This document shows positions 9,201 through 18,986 of a stretch of 64,000 bases of DNA, in pieces. Numbering within the stretch: position 1 is the stretch's first letter; each line of letters starts with the position of its first letter. The position numbers were made by a program, and so were the translations under genes. The DNA is from Mycobacterium ostraviense (GTDB lineage: Bacteria > Actinomycetota > Actinomycetes > Mycobacteriales > Mycobacteriaceae), in contig NZ_NKRE01000001.1 in NCBI RefSeq assembly GCF_002705925.1, positions 348,161 to 412,160 on the forward strand, given 5' to 3'. The notes below the pieces were generated by a model. The model was not told the origin of the DNA. It did not search any database and worked only from the letters and a program-made list of their open reading frames with translations.

Positions 9201-12200
9201 GTCGCCGGCTTCGTCGTCCAGACCGAGCAGCAGCACCAAAAGGTGCGACGAGCCAGCGCGATACTGCGGGCCGTATCCGCGCAAGACCGGCCGCCCGCCC
9301 ATAACGTGGCCGATTTACTGCGGGCCTATCCATGCCGCCACGACGGCGAGGAGGTGCGAAAGCGGTTCGAGGAGCGCGGTATTCGGTTGAGTTCGGCTTT
9401 CGCCGGCCTGGCCGCCGCCCACGTCGCGCCGCAGACGGTCAGTGCCGTCCTCGCCGAAGTAGGCTTACCGAGTTCGATCCGCAGGCAGCAGGCCAACTAC
9501 CGGATTCACCCCGCGTTGCTCGATGCGTGTTTCCAGTCGGTTGCGGCCCACCCCGCCGTCCGCCAGGTGGGCAACGGCGGCCTGCTGTTGCCGCTCGGTA
9601 TGCGCCGGCTGGGCGTGTACGCGTCCACCCGCAACGCCCGCTACTGCCACACGACAGTGACTGCCTACGGCACCAACGTCGAGGCCGATATCGACGTCAT
9701 GGACGAACACGGGACTGTGCTGCTGGTGGTGCGAGGCCTGCAGATGGGCACCGGGCTCTCGGAGAGCGCCGACCGTGATCGCCTGCTGGCCGAGCGATTG
9801 CTGACCATCGAATGGCGCGAGCAGGAACTGACCGGCGCCGACGGTGTGGACGCTGTCGATACCGGAAAATGGCTGCTGATCAGCGTGTCCGATACCGCCG
9901 ACATGTTGGCAACCGAACTCACCGATGCGTTGAAGCGCTACGGTGCGGACTGCGCGTCACTGTGCTGGCCTAGGCAGGCAAACCCGGCCGCCAAGGTCGA
10001 ACGACTGAGCAAGCAGCTCGACTCCGGCGGAGTCACCGGCGTGGTCGTGCTGGCGCCCGAATCTATGGGCGGTGACGACGCGCGAAGTCCGCGCCGCGGC
10101 AGCGAAAACGTCAAGCAGCTGGTGCGCATCGCGCGCCGGCTTCCGGAAGTCTCCGGCTCCGTCCCCCGGCTGTATGTGGTCACCCGCAACGCGCAGCGGG
10201 TCCGATCCGATGACCGCCCCAATCTGGAACACGCCGGGTTACGTGGTCTGCTGCGGGTGGTCGGCGCCGAACACCCGTACCTGCGCACCACGCATATCGA
10301 CGTCGACGACCACACCGACGCCGAGCAGGTGGTGCGCCAACTGCTGGGGGGCTCCGACGAAGACGAGACAGCCTGGCGACAGGGGCAGTGGCTGACGGCC
10401 CGGTTGTGCCCGGCGCCGCTGCGGCCCGACGAGCGGGAAACCACCGTCGCCGACCATGACCGCCACGGGGTGCGCCTGCAGATCCGGACGCCCGGGAACC
10501 TGCGGACGATGGAAGTCGTGGCGGCCGAGCGGATATCGCCGGGTCCCGGGCAGATCGAGGTCGCCGTGACCGCGTCCAGCGTCAACTTCGCCGATGTCTT
10601 GATCGCCTTCGGCAGATACCCAGCCTTCGACGATCTGTCGCCGCAGTTCGGCGCGGATTTCGCCGGGGTGGTGACCGCCGTGGGTTCCGATGTCACCGAC
10701 CACCAGATCGGCGACCGCGTGGGCGGCATGTCATCGGCGGGGTGCTGGGGCTCGTTCATCACCTGCGATGCCCGACTGGCCACAACGCTGCCGCCTGGGC
10801 TCACCGACGGGCAGGCCGCCGCGGTGACCACTGCCCACGCCACCGCCTGGTACAGCCTCGTCGATCTGGCCCGCATCGAAGCCGGCGACAAGGTGCTCAT
10901 CCACTCCGCCACCGGCGGCGTGGGACAGGCCGCGATTGCGATCGCGCGCGCCGCCGGTGCCGAGATCTTCGCCACCGCCGGCAGCCTCGAGCGTCGAGAG
11001 CTATTGCGCGACATGGGAATCGAGCATGTCTACGACTCGCGCGGCAGCAAGTTCGCCGACCAGATTCGCCGGGACACCGACGGTTACGGTGTCGACGTCG
11101 TGCTGAACTCGCTGACCGGCACCGCCCAGCGCGCCGGTCTTGCGCTGTTGTCTTTCGGCGGGCGATTCGTCGAGATCGGCAAGCGCGACATCTACGACGA
11201 CACCCGGCTGGCGCTGTTCACTCTGCGGCGCAACCTCACCTTCCACGCCGTCGACCTGGCGTTGATGACGCTCACCCACCCCACCCGGATCCGGGATCTG
11301 TTGACCACGGTCTACCGGCTGGTCGCCGACGGCGCGTTGCCGATGCCGGAGCGCACGCATTATCCGGTTACCCAGGCAGCCAACGCGATCCGGACAATGA
11401 GCGCCGCCGGGCATACCGGCAAACTTGTCCTCGATATCCCGCACACCGGGCGCAGCACCGTTGTGCTCCCGGCCGAACAGATCCCGGTCTTCCGGCCCGA
11501 CGGCTCCTACATCATCACCGGTGGCCTCGGTGGCCTCGGATTGTTCCTGGCGGAAAAGATGGCCGCCGCCGGCGCCGGCCGCATCGTGCTCAACTCGCGC
11601 GCCCAGCCGAATCAAAAGACCCGGGAAACAATCGATCTGGTCAAGGCCACCGGGTCGGACGTGGTGGTCGAGTGCGGCGACATCGCCCAGCCCGCAACCG
11701 CGGGCCGGTTGGTGGAAACCGCAACAGCGACCGGGCTGCCGGTGCGCGGCGTGCTGCACGCGGCCGCAGTCGTCGAAGACGCCACCCTGGCCAACGTCAC
11801 CGACGAGCTGATCGAGCGGGACTGGCGGCCGAAGGTCCACGGTGCCTGGCACCTGCACGAGGCGACCGCTACCCAGCCACTGGATTGGTTCGCCGTGTTC
11901 TCGTCGGCAGCTGCCCTACTGGGCTCACCCGGTCAGGGTGCCTATGCGGCGGCCAACAGCTGGCTTGACGCCTTTGTCCAGTGGCGCCGAGTTCGCGGCC
12001 TTCCGGCGACCGCGATCGCTTGGGGCCCGTGGGCCGAGGTCGGCCGGGGTGCCCACCTCGCCGAAAACGGCGACACCACGATGATCGCTCCCGACGAGGG
12101 CGCTTACGCGTTCGAGGCGTTGCTTCGACACACCCGCGCCCACAGCGGCTATGTCCCGGTCGTCGGATCACCCTGGCTGACGGCCCTGGCCGCACGCAGC

Positions 12201-12527
12201 AGGTTTGCCGAGGGTTTCCACTCCGCTACCCGGAATCGGCCCGGTGAAAGCACGTTCCGTGCCGAGCTGCTGGAACTGGCGCTCGAAGAGTGGCCGGGAC
12301 GGCTTCGACGACTTATTTCCGAACAAATCGCCGTGATTTTGCGTCGCAGCGTCGATCCGGATCGCCCGCTTTCCGAATACGGGCTGGATTCGCTGGGCAA
12401 TCTGGAGCTGCGCACCCGCATAGAAACCGAGGTCGGGATACGCTGCAGCCCCACCGATGTCACCACGGTTCGCCATTTCGCGGATTACCTGTGTGAAAAG
12501 CTGGCCATCAAAGAAACGATCCGGTGA
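6240..12527 (+). CDS. pks5: Pks5-type MAS-like iterative polyketide synthase
   Basis: This 2095-residue type I synthase starts at GTG 6240, nine bases after GGGAGG. Domains in order: ketosynthase (residues about 8-440, active Cys178 in VDTACSSS, later EAHGTGT); acyltransferase (Ser622 in GHSLGE, plus VASH, a methylmalonyl-type signature); dehydratase (His929 in [12 protein letters not shown]); enoyl reductase (NADPH loop [11 protein letters not shown] near 1555); ketoreductase ([11 protein letters not shown] near 1755); acyl carrier protein (Ser2051 in GLDSLGN). This is the mycocerosic acid synthase layout, which extends a fatty starter with methylmalonyl-CoA into multimethyl-branched chains. 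In LOS producers Pks5 makes the acyl chains of the trehalose core. It is followed by papA and mmpL12 and has a same-strand paralogue at 21246-27533. Confidence 0.95.
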   Translation: MDDTCADPVAVIGMACRLPKGIDSPEALWTALLRGDDLISEVPADRWDVDEYYDPEPGVPGRSVSRWGGFLDDVAGFDSEFFGIGEREATAMDPQQRLLLETSWEAVEHAGLPPKSLAGTLTGVFIGIAHSDYAHVTAEAGALEDAYGFTGIPVSMASGRVAYALGLRGPAVSVDTACSSSLFAVHMACRSLNDGESDLALAGGCMVMLEPRIGASASALGMLSPTGRCRAFDVSADGFVRSEGCAVVLLKRLGDALRDGDRILAVLRGTATNQDGRTENISIPSAQAQAQAYRAALRAAGVDSATVGMVEAHGTGTPVGDPIEFASLAQVYGIERSCAIGSAKSNLGHTEAASGAVGLVKAILSLQHGAVPPMLHFTRLPDDAAGINTKLFVPQEITPWPEQDDALPRRAAVSSYGMSGTNVHAVVEQAPAAATCHDAADPVVPMMFALSATSAEALRGSSRRLAEWLAGRQDQDAATLSNLAYTLARRRGHRPVRTGVFAHSRAELIERLHQLAEDERPYPAAVGHDDRGPVWVFSGQGSQWTAMGAELLTSEPVFASTVAAVEAVIARESGFSVTDAMSAPDTVTGIDRVQPTLFAVQVALAATMSSYGVRPGAVIGHSLGEVAAAVVAGALSLQDGARVICRRSRLCLRVAGTGAMASVELPVQRVREELAGRGAAARDVVVAVVASPQSTVIGGAAQTVRDLVAEWQERDVLAREVAVDVASHTPHVDPILHQLCMDLGDLAPMKPTIPYYSATSFDPREQPSCDARYWVDNLRHMVRFAAAVRAALEDGYRVFAELSPHPLLTRAVEQTACSLDIPVAAVAAMRREQPMPSGLRPVVIDLYSAGAAVNFAVLHPGGQLVDAPLPVWTHRRMLLRPDRAGTTSCVNTVAAHPLLGAHVRLMEEPPRHVWHGEVGTAALPWLRDHQIHDVAALPGAAYCEMALAAAHTIFGEQSQVCDIRFEDLLLLDDQTPIGAVASVEEPGVAGFVVQTEQQHQKVRRASAILRAVSAQDRPPAHNVADLLRAYPCRHDGEEVRKRFEERGIRLSSAFAGLAAAHVAPQTVSAVLAEVGLPSSIRRQQANYRIHPALLDACFQSVAAHPAVRQVGNGGLLLPLGMRRLGVYASTRNARYCHTTVTAYGTNVEADIDVMDEHGTVLLVVRGLQMGTGLSESADRDRLLAERLLTIEWREQELTGADGVDAVDTGKWLLISVSDTADMLATELTDALKRYGADCASLCWPRQANPAAKVERLSKQLDSGGVTGVVVLAPESMGGDDARSPRRGSENVKQLVRIARRLPEVSGSVPRLYVVTRNAQRVRSDDRPNLEHAGLRGLLRVVGAEHPYLRTTHIDVDDHTDAEQVVRQLLGGSDEDETAWRQGQWLTARLCPAPLRPDERETTVADHDRHGVRLQIRTPGNLRTMEVVAAERISPGPGQIEVAVTASSVNFADVLIAFGRYPAFDDLSPQFGADFAGVVTAVGSDVTDHQIGDRVGGMSSAGCWGSFITCDARLATTLPPGLTDGQAAAVTTAHATAWYSLVDLARIEAGDKVLIHSATGGVGQAAIAIARAAGAEIFATAGSLERRELLRDMGIEHVYDSRGSKFADQIRRDTDGYGVDVVLNSLTGTAQRAGLALLSFGGRFVEIGKRDIYDDTRLALFTLRRNLTFHAVDLALMTLTHPTRIRDLLTTVYRLVADGALPMPERTHYPVTQAANAIRTMSAAGHTGKLVLDIPHTGRSTVVLPAEQIPVFRPDGSYIITGGLGGLGLFLAEKMAAAGAGRIVLNSRAQPNQKTRETIDLVKATGSDVVVECGDIAQPATAGRLVETATATGLPVRGVLHAAAVVEDATLANVTDELIERDWRPKVHGAWHLHEATATQPLDWFAVFSSAAALLGSPGQGAYAAANSWLDAFVQWRRVRGLPATAIAWGPWAEVGRGAHLAENGDTTMIAPDEGAYAFEALLRHTRAHSGYVPVVGSPWLTALAARSRFAEGFHSATRNRPGESTFRAELLELALEEWPGRLRRLISEQIAVILRRSVDPDRPLSEYGLDSLGNLELRTRIETEVGIRCSPTDVTTVRHFADYLCEKLAIKETIR

Positions 12528-12592
12528 CGATGTGCGGCTTATTCGATGACATGAAATATCCTGGGACCGGGCGTTGAGCCAAAGGAGTTCAA

Positions 12593-14068
12593 TTGGTTGT
12601 CGTGGGCAATCTCGGTCTGGATAACGTCAGGAATTGGCTGCCGGAGCCGGGTGTTGTCTGGCTGTGGCAGCCGTCGCCGGCAACTGTAGCGAACGCCCGG
12701 GACGCGCCGATCAGCTCCGTGCCGCCGAGCTACATCCAGGCTCGGCATCTGCGCAGGTTCGCTGAACAAACGGCCAAGGGCCTTGACATGTCCCGGCTTT
12801 TGATCATTGCCTTCGACATCCTCGGTCACTGCGATATCCGCACGATGACCTACGTCATCAACTCGCACCTTCGTCGCCATGACACCTACCGCAGCAGGTT
12901 TACGGTCACCGGTGCTCGTCACATAGTCCGCCACACCATGACCGATCCCGGTGCTATCGAAATGCAACCGGTTGAGCACGGCGAGATGACGCCGAGCCAA
13001 TGGCAGGAATATCTCTTGAGTACACCTAGTCCCCTGGATTGGGATTGCTTCAGGTTCGGCGTGATCCAACATGACGACCACTTCACCGTCTGCGTCAGCA
13101 TTGACCACATACATTTCGATGCGACATTTCTCGGCACCCTCTTCTTGGAAATCCGTGAAATGTACAACACGCTGATGGACGGTGGCGAGCCTATTCCGTT
13201 GCCGAAGGCTGGTAGCTACGCCGAGTACTGCCTGCGCGAGCGCGGATACACCTCCGCGTTGACATTGGACTCGCCGGAGGTACGTCAATGGATCGAATTC
13301 TTGGACAACAACGACGGATCCTTCCCCGCCTTCCCACTGCCACTCGGCGAGACGTCGCGGGTCACGATGGGCGAGGTGCTTTCCGTGCAGCTGCTAGATG
13401 CCCGTCAGACCGCCGATTTCGAGGCCGCGTGCACCCAGGCCGGCGCCAGGTTCAGCGGCGGAGTCTTCGCGTGCGCCGCCCTCACCGAATACGAACTCGC
13501 CGGCGCGGAGACCTATTACGCGGTCACACCCACCGGCACCCGAAGCACGCCCGCGGAATTTGTCACCAGCGGATGGTTCATCGGCCACCTTCCGCTGGCA
13601 GTGCAGGTCGCCGCGTCGTTCGGTGAGACCGCGCGCGGCGCACAAGCCGCTTTCGACTCGCGCGCCCACCTGGCCAGAGTGCCGTTCGAACGCGTGTTGG
13701 AGCTGGCGCCCCGCCTCGCGACGCCGCTGTCGCGAGGGTGCTTTCCCATGCTGTCGTTCCTCGACGCCGGTGTAGCGCCGCTTTCCGCCGTGTTCGCGCC
13801 ACATATCCGCACCGCAAATACCAGGGTCTTCAGTGACGGCCGCATTGCGGCCCGGGTGTGCATGTGGGTCAACCGGTTCCACGAAGAGACCACGGTGACG
13901 GCATCCTTCCCGGATAGTCCGATCGCCCACGAGTCGGTGCGACGCTACCTGGACGCCATGAAATCGGTGTATCTGCGCGTCGCCGAGGGCCGCAGCGGGA
14001 TCCGGCAACGTCGTGCAACCGCACTCAGCTTCAGCGGCAACGGAAACGACGGCCTGTTTCCCGGTTGA
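12593..14068 (+). CDS. Polyketide-associated acyltransferase (PapA3/PapA4 type)
   Basis: This is a 491-residue protein. TTG at 12593 lies five bases after AAAGGAG and aligns with the usual Pap N-terminus. The acyltransferase motif is exact: His172, Asp176 and Tyr191 satisfy HX3DX14Y (HIHFD, then fourteen residues to Tyr). GWFIGHLPL near residue 330 takes the place of the second structural motif (DFGWG-like). Pap proteins transfer acyl chains from a Pks carrier protein to hydroxyls, here presumably of trehalose in the LOS core. In M. marinum the equivalent gene between pks5 and mmpL12 acylates LOS. It follows pks5 by 65 bases and is probably co-transcribed. It cannot be assigned to PapA3 or PapA4 by eye. 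Confidence 0.92.
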   Translation: MVVVGNLGLDNVRNWLPEPGVVWLWQPSPATVANARDAPISSVPPSYIQARHLRRFAEQTAKGLDMSRLLIIAFDILGHCDIRTMTYVINSHLRRHDTYRSRFTVTGARHIVRHTMTDPGAIEMQPVEHGEMTPSQWQEYLLSTPSPLDWDCFRFGVIQHDDHFTVCVSIDHIHFDATFLGTLFLEIREMYNTLMDGGEPIPLPKAGSYAEYCLRERGYTSALTLDSPEVRQWIEFLDNNDGSFPAFPLPLGETSRVTMGEVLSVQLLDARQTADFEAACTQAGARFSGGVFACAALTEYELAGAETYYAVTPTGTRSTPAEFVTSGWFIGHLPLAVQVAASFGETARGAQAAFDSRAHLARVPFERVLELAPRLATPLSRGCFPMLSFLDAGVAPLSAVFAPHIRTANTRVFSDGRIAARVCMWVNRFHEETTVTASFPDSPIAHESVRRYLDAMKSVYLRVAEGRSGIRQRRATALSFSGNGNDGLFPG

Positions 14069-14138
14069 GGGGCATCGGTGTGAGCGGCGCCCGGACCGCG
14101 GCCTCGCCGCGCGGCCGGCACGCCAGGTGAAGGCACTG

Positions 14139-14154
14139 TTGACTGATAAGTCAA
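14139..14154. repeat. Short perfect inverted repeat after papA
   Basis: TTGACTGATAAGTCAA has six-base arms around GATA. It lies about 75 bases after papA and about 80 bases before the TTTTTGTACGT element, so it could be a regulator site for the mmpL12 promoter or a small hairpin. Confidence 0.4.
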
Positions 14155-14186
14155 TACCCGGGACGCGCTACCGGATTACCCGAAAA

Positions 14187-14281
14187 CCGTCGACTTCCTG
14201 CACTTCGCACAAAAAATTTTTGTACGTTGGCACGATTTTTCCACGGGGCGAAGATCAACGGGCTACCGTGTGGTGGACTAG
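14187..14281 (+). promoter_or_regulatory. Candidate promoter with conserved upstream element (mmpL12 unit)
   Basis: The region contains CCGTCGAC (14187), TTTTTGTACGT (14217-14227), GCAC, a T-run ending in CCAC, GGGCTAC (14260-14266) and GACTAG (14276). TACCGT (14264-14269) fits a mycobacterial -10 (TANNNT). The same ordered motifs lie upstream of the second pks5, and the distance from TTTTTGTACGT to GGGCTAC is 43 bases in both. A transcription start near 14276 would give a leader of about 115 bases to the small ORF at 14391. Confidence 0.6.
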
Positions 14282-14390
14282 CAGAATTAAGGATGCCCGG
14301 CCGTTGCGGACCGAGATGTTGGGGGGCTGAGTCGACGTGCGATGCCCGCGGACCGGGCGCCTGAACACCACCGAAAAGAGGTGGCTGGAC

Positions 14391-14582
14391 GTGAATGGAA
14401 CCGCTGCCGATCCAGCCGCTTTCGTCAACCCGCCCGACCAGTTGTCGGCGGCGCGCTCCCCGGCGTTGTCGGGGCTCGAACGGGTGGCCACCGAGTTCAC
14501 TTACCACCGCCACGACGCGGATCGGCTTGATGGGCTTTATCGGCCGGTGAGCCGATCTGGCGTGGAAAGGTGTCGCGACTGA
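14391..14582 (+). CDS. Small hypothetical protein translationally coupled to mmpL12
   Basis: GTG 14391 lies about eight bases after GAGGTGG and opens a 63-codon frame. Its stop overlaps the likely mmpL12 start as TGATG (TGA 14580-14582, ATG 14582-14584). This coupling, together with the ribosome site, argues for a real gene. The protein starts VNGTAADPAAFVNPPDQ and contains LERVATEFTYHRHDADRLDG; it is hydrophilic, with no signal peptide or helix. It is not an MmpS, which has an N-terminal membrane anchor. No family is recognised. It could be a small partner of the exporter or a leader peptide that sets mmpL12 translation. Confidence 0.5.
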   Translation: MNGTAADPAAFVNPPDQLSAARSPALSGLERVATEFTYHRHDADRLDGLYRPVSRSGVERCRD

Positions 14583-17500
14583 TGAGCGATTCGGAAGCAG
14601 CCCGCCCCGGGGGAATTTTCGACCGGCTCGGCCAATTGGTCGTTCGGGTTCCGGCGCTGGTCATCGCATTCTGGATTGGGCTGGCCGCGCTGCTCGCCGT
14701 GACTTTCCCGCCGCTGATGGAGGTAGCCGGTAAGGCCAGCGGAGAGGCTTTGCCCGATAACGCCCCGACGATGGTCACCAGCAAAGAGATGGGCAAGGCC
14801 TTTGGCGACAACGGCAAAGGCTCGCAGTTGTTGGTGATCCTGACCGACGAAAATGAGCTTGGTCCCGGCGATTTAGAGACCTACCACACGCTGGTAGACA
14901 GGCTGCACCAAGCGAACTTTTCGGTTCAGGACTTCATTACCACGCCCGGCTTGCACGATGTGTTGTCCAGCAAGGACAACAAAGCCTGGAACTTGCCGGT
15001 GATGTTCCCGACCGACCCGCAGGACCCAGCGACCCTGGCGGGATACAAAAAAATCCGGGATATCGTTAGCCAGACCGTCGCTGGTTCGACGCTGACCGCC
15101 AATTACGCCGGCGGCCTGGTCACCATGTCCGACCTCACCGCCATCGGTCAGGAAGACGCACATCTGATCGAAATCGGCACCGCGGTCAGCGTGCTCATCA
15201 TCCTGCTGATCATCTACCGAAACGTGGTCACCATGTTGGTGCCGCTGGCCACCATCGGTATCTCTATGGGGACCGCGCAAGGCACCCTGTCCGCGCTGGC
15301 GACAATCGGCCTGGACGTGCAAACGCAGACCATAATTTTCATGAGCGCGGTAATGATCGGTGCCGGAACGGATTATGCCGTTTTTCTGATCAGCCGTTAC
15401 CACGACTATGTGCGGCAAGGCTTGGCTTCGGACCTCGCGGTCCAGAGAGCGTTGATGTCGATCGGCAAAGTAATCGCCGCCTCGGCGGCGACCGTGGCGG
15501 TCACATTCGTCGTGATGGTCTTCTGTAAATTGCCGGTCTTCTCCACGGTCGGCCCGGCGATTTCCGTATCGATCGTCGTCAGCTTCGTGGCTGCGGTGAG
15601 CCTGCTGCCCGCCATTTTGGTGCTGATCGGGCGACGCGGCTGGATCAAGCCGCGCCGCGACCTTACCCATCGCTTCTGGAGGCGCACGGGAACACGCATC
15701 GTGCGCCGGCCCAAGATCCATTTGGTCGCCAGTCTCGTCGTGCTGGCGGTCCTGGCCGGGTCCAGTTTTCTGGTGCGCTTCAACTACGACGATCTCAAGG
15801 CATTGCCGTCCGACGTCACGAGCGTCGCGGGATACGAGGCCATGAGTCGCCATTTCCCGCAGAACATGATGACGCCGATGATGCTTTTCATTAAGTCACC
15901 GCGTGACCTGCGGAATCCGAGCGCGCTCGCCGATCTCGAGATGATGTCGCACCGGATCAGCCAATTACCCGACATCACCGCGATACGCGGGTTGACCCGG
16001 CCCAACGGCGAACCGCTGCAGCAGACGAAGGTGTCGTATCAGGCCGGCGAGGTCGGCGGCAAACTCGACGAGGCCGGGGATGCGATCAGGGACCACGGCA
16101 GCGACTTGGACAGGTTGGTCAACGGCTCCAACGATTTGGCCGGTGCCCTGGCTCAGGTGCGCGACCAGGTCACTCAAGCTGTCGGCAGCGCCGGCACGCT
16201 GGTCAGCGTGCTTACCACGATGAAGCAATTGATGGGCGGCGACAAGACGCTCAACGACCTCGACAGGACGGCCAAGCTGGTCGGCCGGATGCGGGCGCTC
16301 GGCGACGCCCTTAGCGCAAACATGGTCGATGTGGCGAATACCGTCGCCTGGGCCGGTCCGCTGCTGAAGGCGCTGAACTCCAGTCCGACCTGCAATGCCG
16401 ACCCGGCCTGTGCAGCCTCGCGGAGCCAGTTGCAGGCGCTGGTCCAAGCACAGACCAGCGGAACCCTCAACAGCATCACGGATCTGGCTCGCAGCCTGCA
16501 GCAAACGAAAGAGGTGCAGACCGTCAGCCAGACGATCGACAAGCTGCAGCAAAACCTGAACCAAGCGGTCAGTACGTTGCGGTCTATCGATGGACTGCAG
16601 AACCGGCTCAATCAGATGCAGCAGGGCGCCGACGCCCTCGCACAAGGCAGCCGTGCGGTAGCCGACGGCGTTGCAGCACTGGTCGACCAGACCAAGAAGA
16701 TGGGCACCGGGCTCGACGAGGCATCGTCCTTCCTGCTGGGCCTCAAGCACGACGCCGAACGACCGTCCATGGCCGGCTTCAATGTCCCGCCGCAGGTGCT
16801 GGCCGCCGACGAGTTCAAGAAGGCCGCGCAGATTTTCATATCCAGCGACGGGCACGCGGCACGGTACCTCATCCAAAGCTCGCTCAATCCGTTCACCACC
16901 CAAGCCATGGACCAGGTGAATACGATCCTGTCGGCAGCGCGGTCCTCGCAACCGAATACCGAGTTATCGGACGCGACGATATCGCTGGCAGGCATTCCGA
17001 GCGGGCTGGCGGATACTCGGGACTATTACAACAGCGACATCAATTTCATCGTGTTGGCCACGATCGTTATAGTCTTTTTGATCCTGGTGATGCTGCTACG
17101 AGCAGTTATTGCGCCCCTCTACCTCATCGGTTCGGTCCTGGTTTCCTTTTTTGCAGCCCTGGGCCTCGGTGTCATCGTTTTCCAGCTGATACTCGGCAAA
17201 GAATTGCATTGGAGCCTGCCCGGGCTGTCATTCATTCTGTTGGTTGCGGTTGGCGCTGACTACAACATGCTGTTGATCTCGCGTATCCGTGACGAATCAC
17301 CCCACGGCGTGCGGGTCGGTGTTATTCGCACGGTCGGTTCGACGGGCGGCGTGATCACATCCGCCGGCCTCATTTTCGCCGCTTCAATGTTCGGCCTGCT
17401 GGCCGCCACCATCAGCACCATGGTGGAAGCCGGCTTTATTATCGGCGCCGGGATCTTGATCGACACCTTCATCGTTCGCACCGTCACCGTGCCGGCGTTG

Positions 17501-18136
17501 GCTGCACTGATCGGCCAGGCCAACTGGTGGCCGTCGAAGCTCGCTGCGTCCAGTAAGAAGCAGCAGGCGAGCCGTCGCAAAAAGACGCGGGGCCAAGCTC
17601 AGCCAGCACGGGCAAAGGCCGTCCCCGCCCGCAAGACCGGCGGCGCGACGCGCCCACCGTCGAAGGTTCGTGCCGTTCCAGCTGGCGATACGCCCAAAGT
17701 CGTACGCCGCCGTCCCGGCAAAGACGTGCCGCTGCGGAAGTTGGATTTCCCCATCACGAGCAATGGCAAGGACCCGTTCGCCGATCTCGGCGAGCACGCT
17801 CTTCCGCTATTCGGTTCCGTCGTGCTGCGGGCCAAGACGGCCACATCGAATGGGCACGAATCAGACGTCGCCGATGGCGACGGCGATCGCATCCAACACT
17901 CCCTGCCGCTGTTCGGCCCCATCGATCTACCGGCCCTGATGACTAATGGCACTGGCCACACCAACGGCAACGGCCACGGGCTCACCAACGGCAACGGCCA
18001 CACCAATGGCAACGGCCACACCAACGGCAACGGCCACGGGTCCACCAACGGCAACGGCCACGGGTCCACCAACGGCAACGGCAAGCAACCCGTCGACACG
18101 GGAAGCGCCCTCCCCGATAAGTCAGCGATCACCTAA
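14582..18136 (+). CDS. mmpL12: MmpL12-type RND lipid exporter
   Basis: This is a 1184-residue transporter. ATG 14582 is chosen because it overlaps the preceding stop as TGATG; a GTG at 14570 is also in frame. Typical MmpL features: an N-terminal helix (VPALVIAFWIGLAALLAVTF), a periplasmic porter domain with PDNAPTMVTSKEM, a five-helix bundle with GAGTDYAVFLISRYHDYVRQG, a second coiled porter domain rich in Gln/Asp, then a second bundle with VGADYNMLLISRIRDESPHG. The paired DY residues in TM4 and TM10 are the proton-relay sites of the family. A cytoplasmic tail of about 190 residues follows, Lys/Arg-rich and then ending in TNGNGH repeats. MmpL12 is linked to LOS export in M. marinum. It is convergent with fadD25. 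Confidence 0.93.
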   Translation: MSDSEAARPGGIFDRLGQLVVRVPALVIAFWIGLAALLAVTFPPLMEVAGKASGEALPDNAPTMVTSKEMGKAFGDNGKGSQLLVILTDENELGPGDLETYHTLVDRLHQANFSVQDFITTPGLHDVLSSKDNKAWNLPVMFPTDPQDPATLAGYKKIRDIVSQTVAGSTLTANYAGGLVTMSDLTAIGQEDAHLIEIGTAVSVLIILLIIYRNVVTMLVPLATIGISMGTAQGTLSALATIGLDVQTQTIIFMSAVMIGAGTDYAVFLISRYHDYVRQGLASDLAVQRALMSIGKVIAASAATVAVTFVVMVFCKLPVFSTVGPAISVSIVVSFVAAVSLLPAILVLIGRRGWIKPRRDLTHRFWRRTGTRIVRRPKIHLVASLVVLAVLAGSSFLVRFNYDDLKALPSDVTSVAGYEAMSRHFPQNMMTPMMLFIKSPRDLRNPSALADLEMMSHRISQLPDITAIRGLTRPNGEPLQQTKVSYQAGEVGGKLDEAGDAIRDHGSDLDRLVNGSNDLAGALAQVRDQVTQAVGSAGTLVSVLTTMKQLMGGDKTLNDLDRTAKLVGRMRALGDALSANMVDVANTVAWAGPLLKALNSSPTCNADPACAASRSQLQALVQAQTSGTLNSITDLARSLQQTKEVQTVSQTIDKLQQNLNQAVSTLRSIDGLQNRLNQMQQGADALAQGSRAVADGVAALVDQTKKMGTGLDEASSFLLGLKHDAERPSMAGFNVPPQVLAADEFKKAAQIFISSDGHAARYLIQSSLNPFTTQAMDQVNTILSAARSSQPNTELSDATISLAGIPSGLADTRDYYNSDINFIVLATIVIVFLILVMLLRAVIAPLYLIGSVLVSFFAALGLGVIVFQLILGKELHWSLPGLSFILLVAVGADYNMLLISRIRDESPHGVRVGVIRTVGSTGGVITSAGLIFAASMFGLLAATISTMVEAGFIIGAGILIDTFIVRTVTVPALAALIGQANWWPSKLAASSKKQQASRRKKTRGQAQPARAKAVPARKTGGATRPPSKVRAVPAGDTPKVVRRRPGKDVPLRKLDFPITSNGKDPFADLGEHALPLFGSVVLRAKTATSNGHESDVADGDGDRIQHSLPLFGPIDLPALMTNGTGHTNGNGHGLTNGNGHTNGNGHTNGNGHGSTNGNGHGSTNGNGKQPVDTGSALPDKSAIT
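17941..18083 (+). repeat. TNGNGH coding repeat in the MmpL12 tail
   Basis: A run of near-identical 18-24 base units (core ACCAACGGCAACGGCCAC) encodes TNGTGH, TNGNGHGL, TNGNGH, TNGNGH, TNGNGHGS, TNGNGHGS and TNGNGK. It is a low-complexity Asn/Gly/His tail at the cytoplasmic end of the exporter and is prone to copy-number change. Confidence 0.9.
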
Positions 18137-18167
18137 CGCCCTGCTCGTTGTCCGCCGTCGGTACGAG

Positions 18168-18225
18168 AACCGCGATGGGTTCTATCTGAAACACTGCTCA
18201 CCCGAAGCCTTCAAGGCTCGGTGGA
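18168..18225 (+). repeat. Relic direct repeat, copy 1
   Basis: AACCGCGAT..GTGGA; this 58-base segment matches 18674-18732 with one single-base gap and two or three substitutions. A nearby TGCGCACTAG (about 18292) is also repeated near copy 2, on its other side. The frames in each copy are short, so this looks like debris of a duplicated or inserted element rather than a gene. Confidence 0.75.
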
Positions 18226-18441
18226 CGTCACGTTGCCGTCGGGCTCGGCGAGCGACTGGCTTCGGGCTCGGTTCGCAGCTGGTGCGGATTTGCGCACTAG
18301 TCTAGGCGCCAATTCCAGAGCGCGCCGGCGGCGCGCAGCGCGCGGGTAGTGACGTGCCGGCTGGCCGGGAGACAGGTCCGGATGTGTGCTCGACGGTATC
18401 AGTAGTCACATGAGCCACGTCAGTACCGTGAGCTGGCCATA

Positions 18442-18493
18442 AGGCGATTCCCAAGTGCGCTAGCACCGGCGCTATCGCACTTGGCGATCGCCT
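18442..18493. repeat. 52-base imperfect palindrome between convergent mmpL12 and fadD25
   Basis: Left arm 18442-18459 and right arm 18476-18493 match at 16 of 18 positions. The symmetry continues inwards (TAGC/GCTA, CCGG), so almost the whole 52 bases fold back on themselves. It lies about 300 bases past the mmpL12 stop and about 490 past the fadD25 stop. It may be a two-way terminator without a U-tract, or an end of a small lost element. Confidence 0.65.
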
Positions 18494-18673
18494 ATTGGTC
18501 AGTCGGGCAGCGCCTTACGCCCACCACCGGATGCACGTATCCGAGCCATGCACGGCGGATTCGTGCGCACCCTGCGTCGCACTCATCCCCGGCCTACCCA
18601 AATCGGCGACCTCGCCAAAGCCATCGCCACAATCCACAAACTGCGCACTAGCCTGATACAAGTCGGGTATGAC

Positions 18674-18732
18674 AACCGCGATCGGGTTCTATCTGAATCA
18701 CTGCTCACCCGAAGCCTTCAAGGCTCGGCGGA
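18674..18732 (+). repeat. Relic direct repeat, copy 2
   Basis: Second copy of the segment at 18168-18225. One frame through it reads FYLNHCSPEAFKARR and continues to 18971; the first copy reads FYLKHCSPEAFKARW and then diverges. Both are probably fragments of the same vanished coding sequence. The whole 18137-18986 interval holds no gene I can support. Confidence 0.7.
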
Positions 18733-18986
18733 TTGAAATGCTGGCGCGAGGCCAGCCAGCCATGTCGGCCCACACTGACCTTATTGATCGCTCGGGCAAC
18801 GCCGAGATCGAACTCCAGCGCACCAAAATTCGAGTGGGCGTCAGGCTAACTTACGACGGCGCCGAGTGCGAACCATACGACCCGACACGCCGAGGAGGCG
18901 TCGTGAGATTCACTCTCGCCGCCGGAACGTCGCGCTGCCGTCGATCTCAGCGAACGTCTGACACAAACTAGCAAGCGCGAAAGACT

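Noticed and set aside
10742..11968. 408-codon second frame inside the pks5 enoyl reductase/ketoreductase region
   Set aside because: Arg/His/Pro-rich shadow typical of GC-rich coding DNA; the pks5 frame has all domain motifs there.
17941..18083. CRISPR-like or minisatellite array
   Set aside because: The repeats are in frame within mmpL12 and have no unique spacers; they encode a protein tail.
18669..18971. 100-codon frame after the palindrome
   Set aside because: It starts inside the duplicated relic segment, its composition is not protein-like, and the matching copy at 18168 does not keep the frame.
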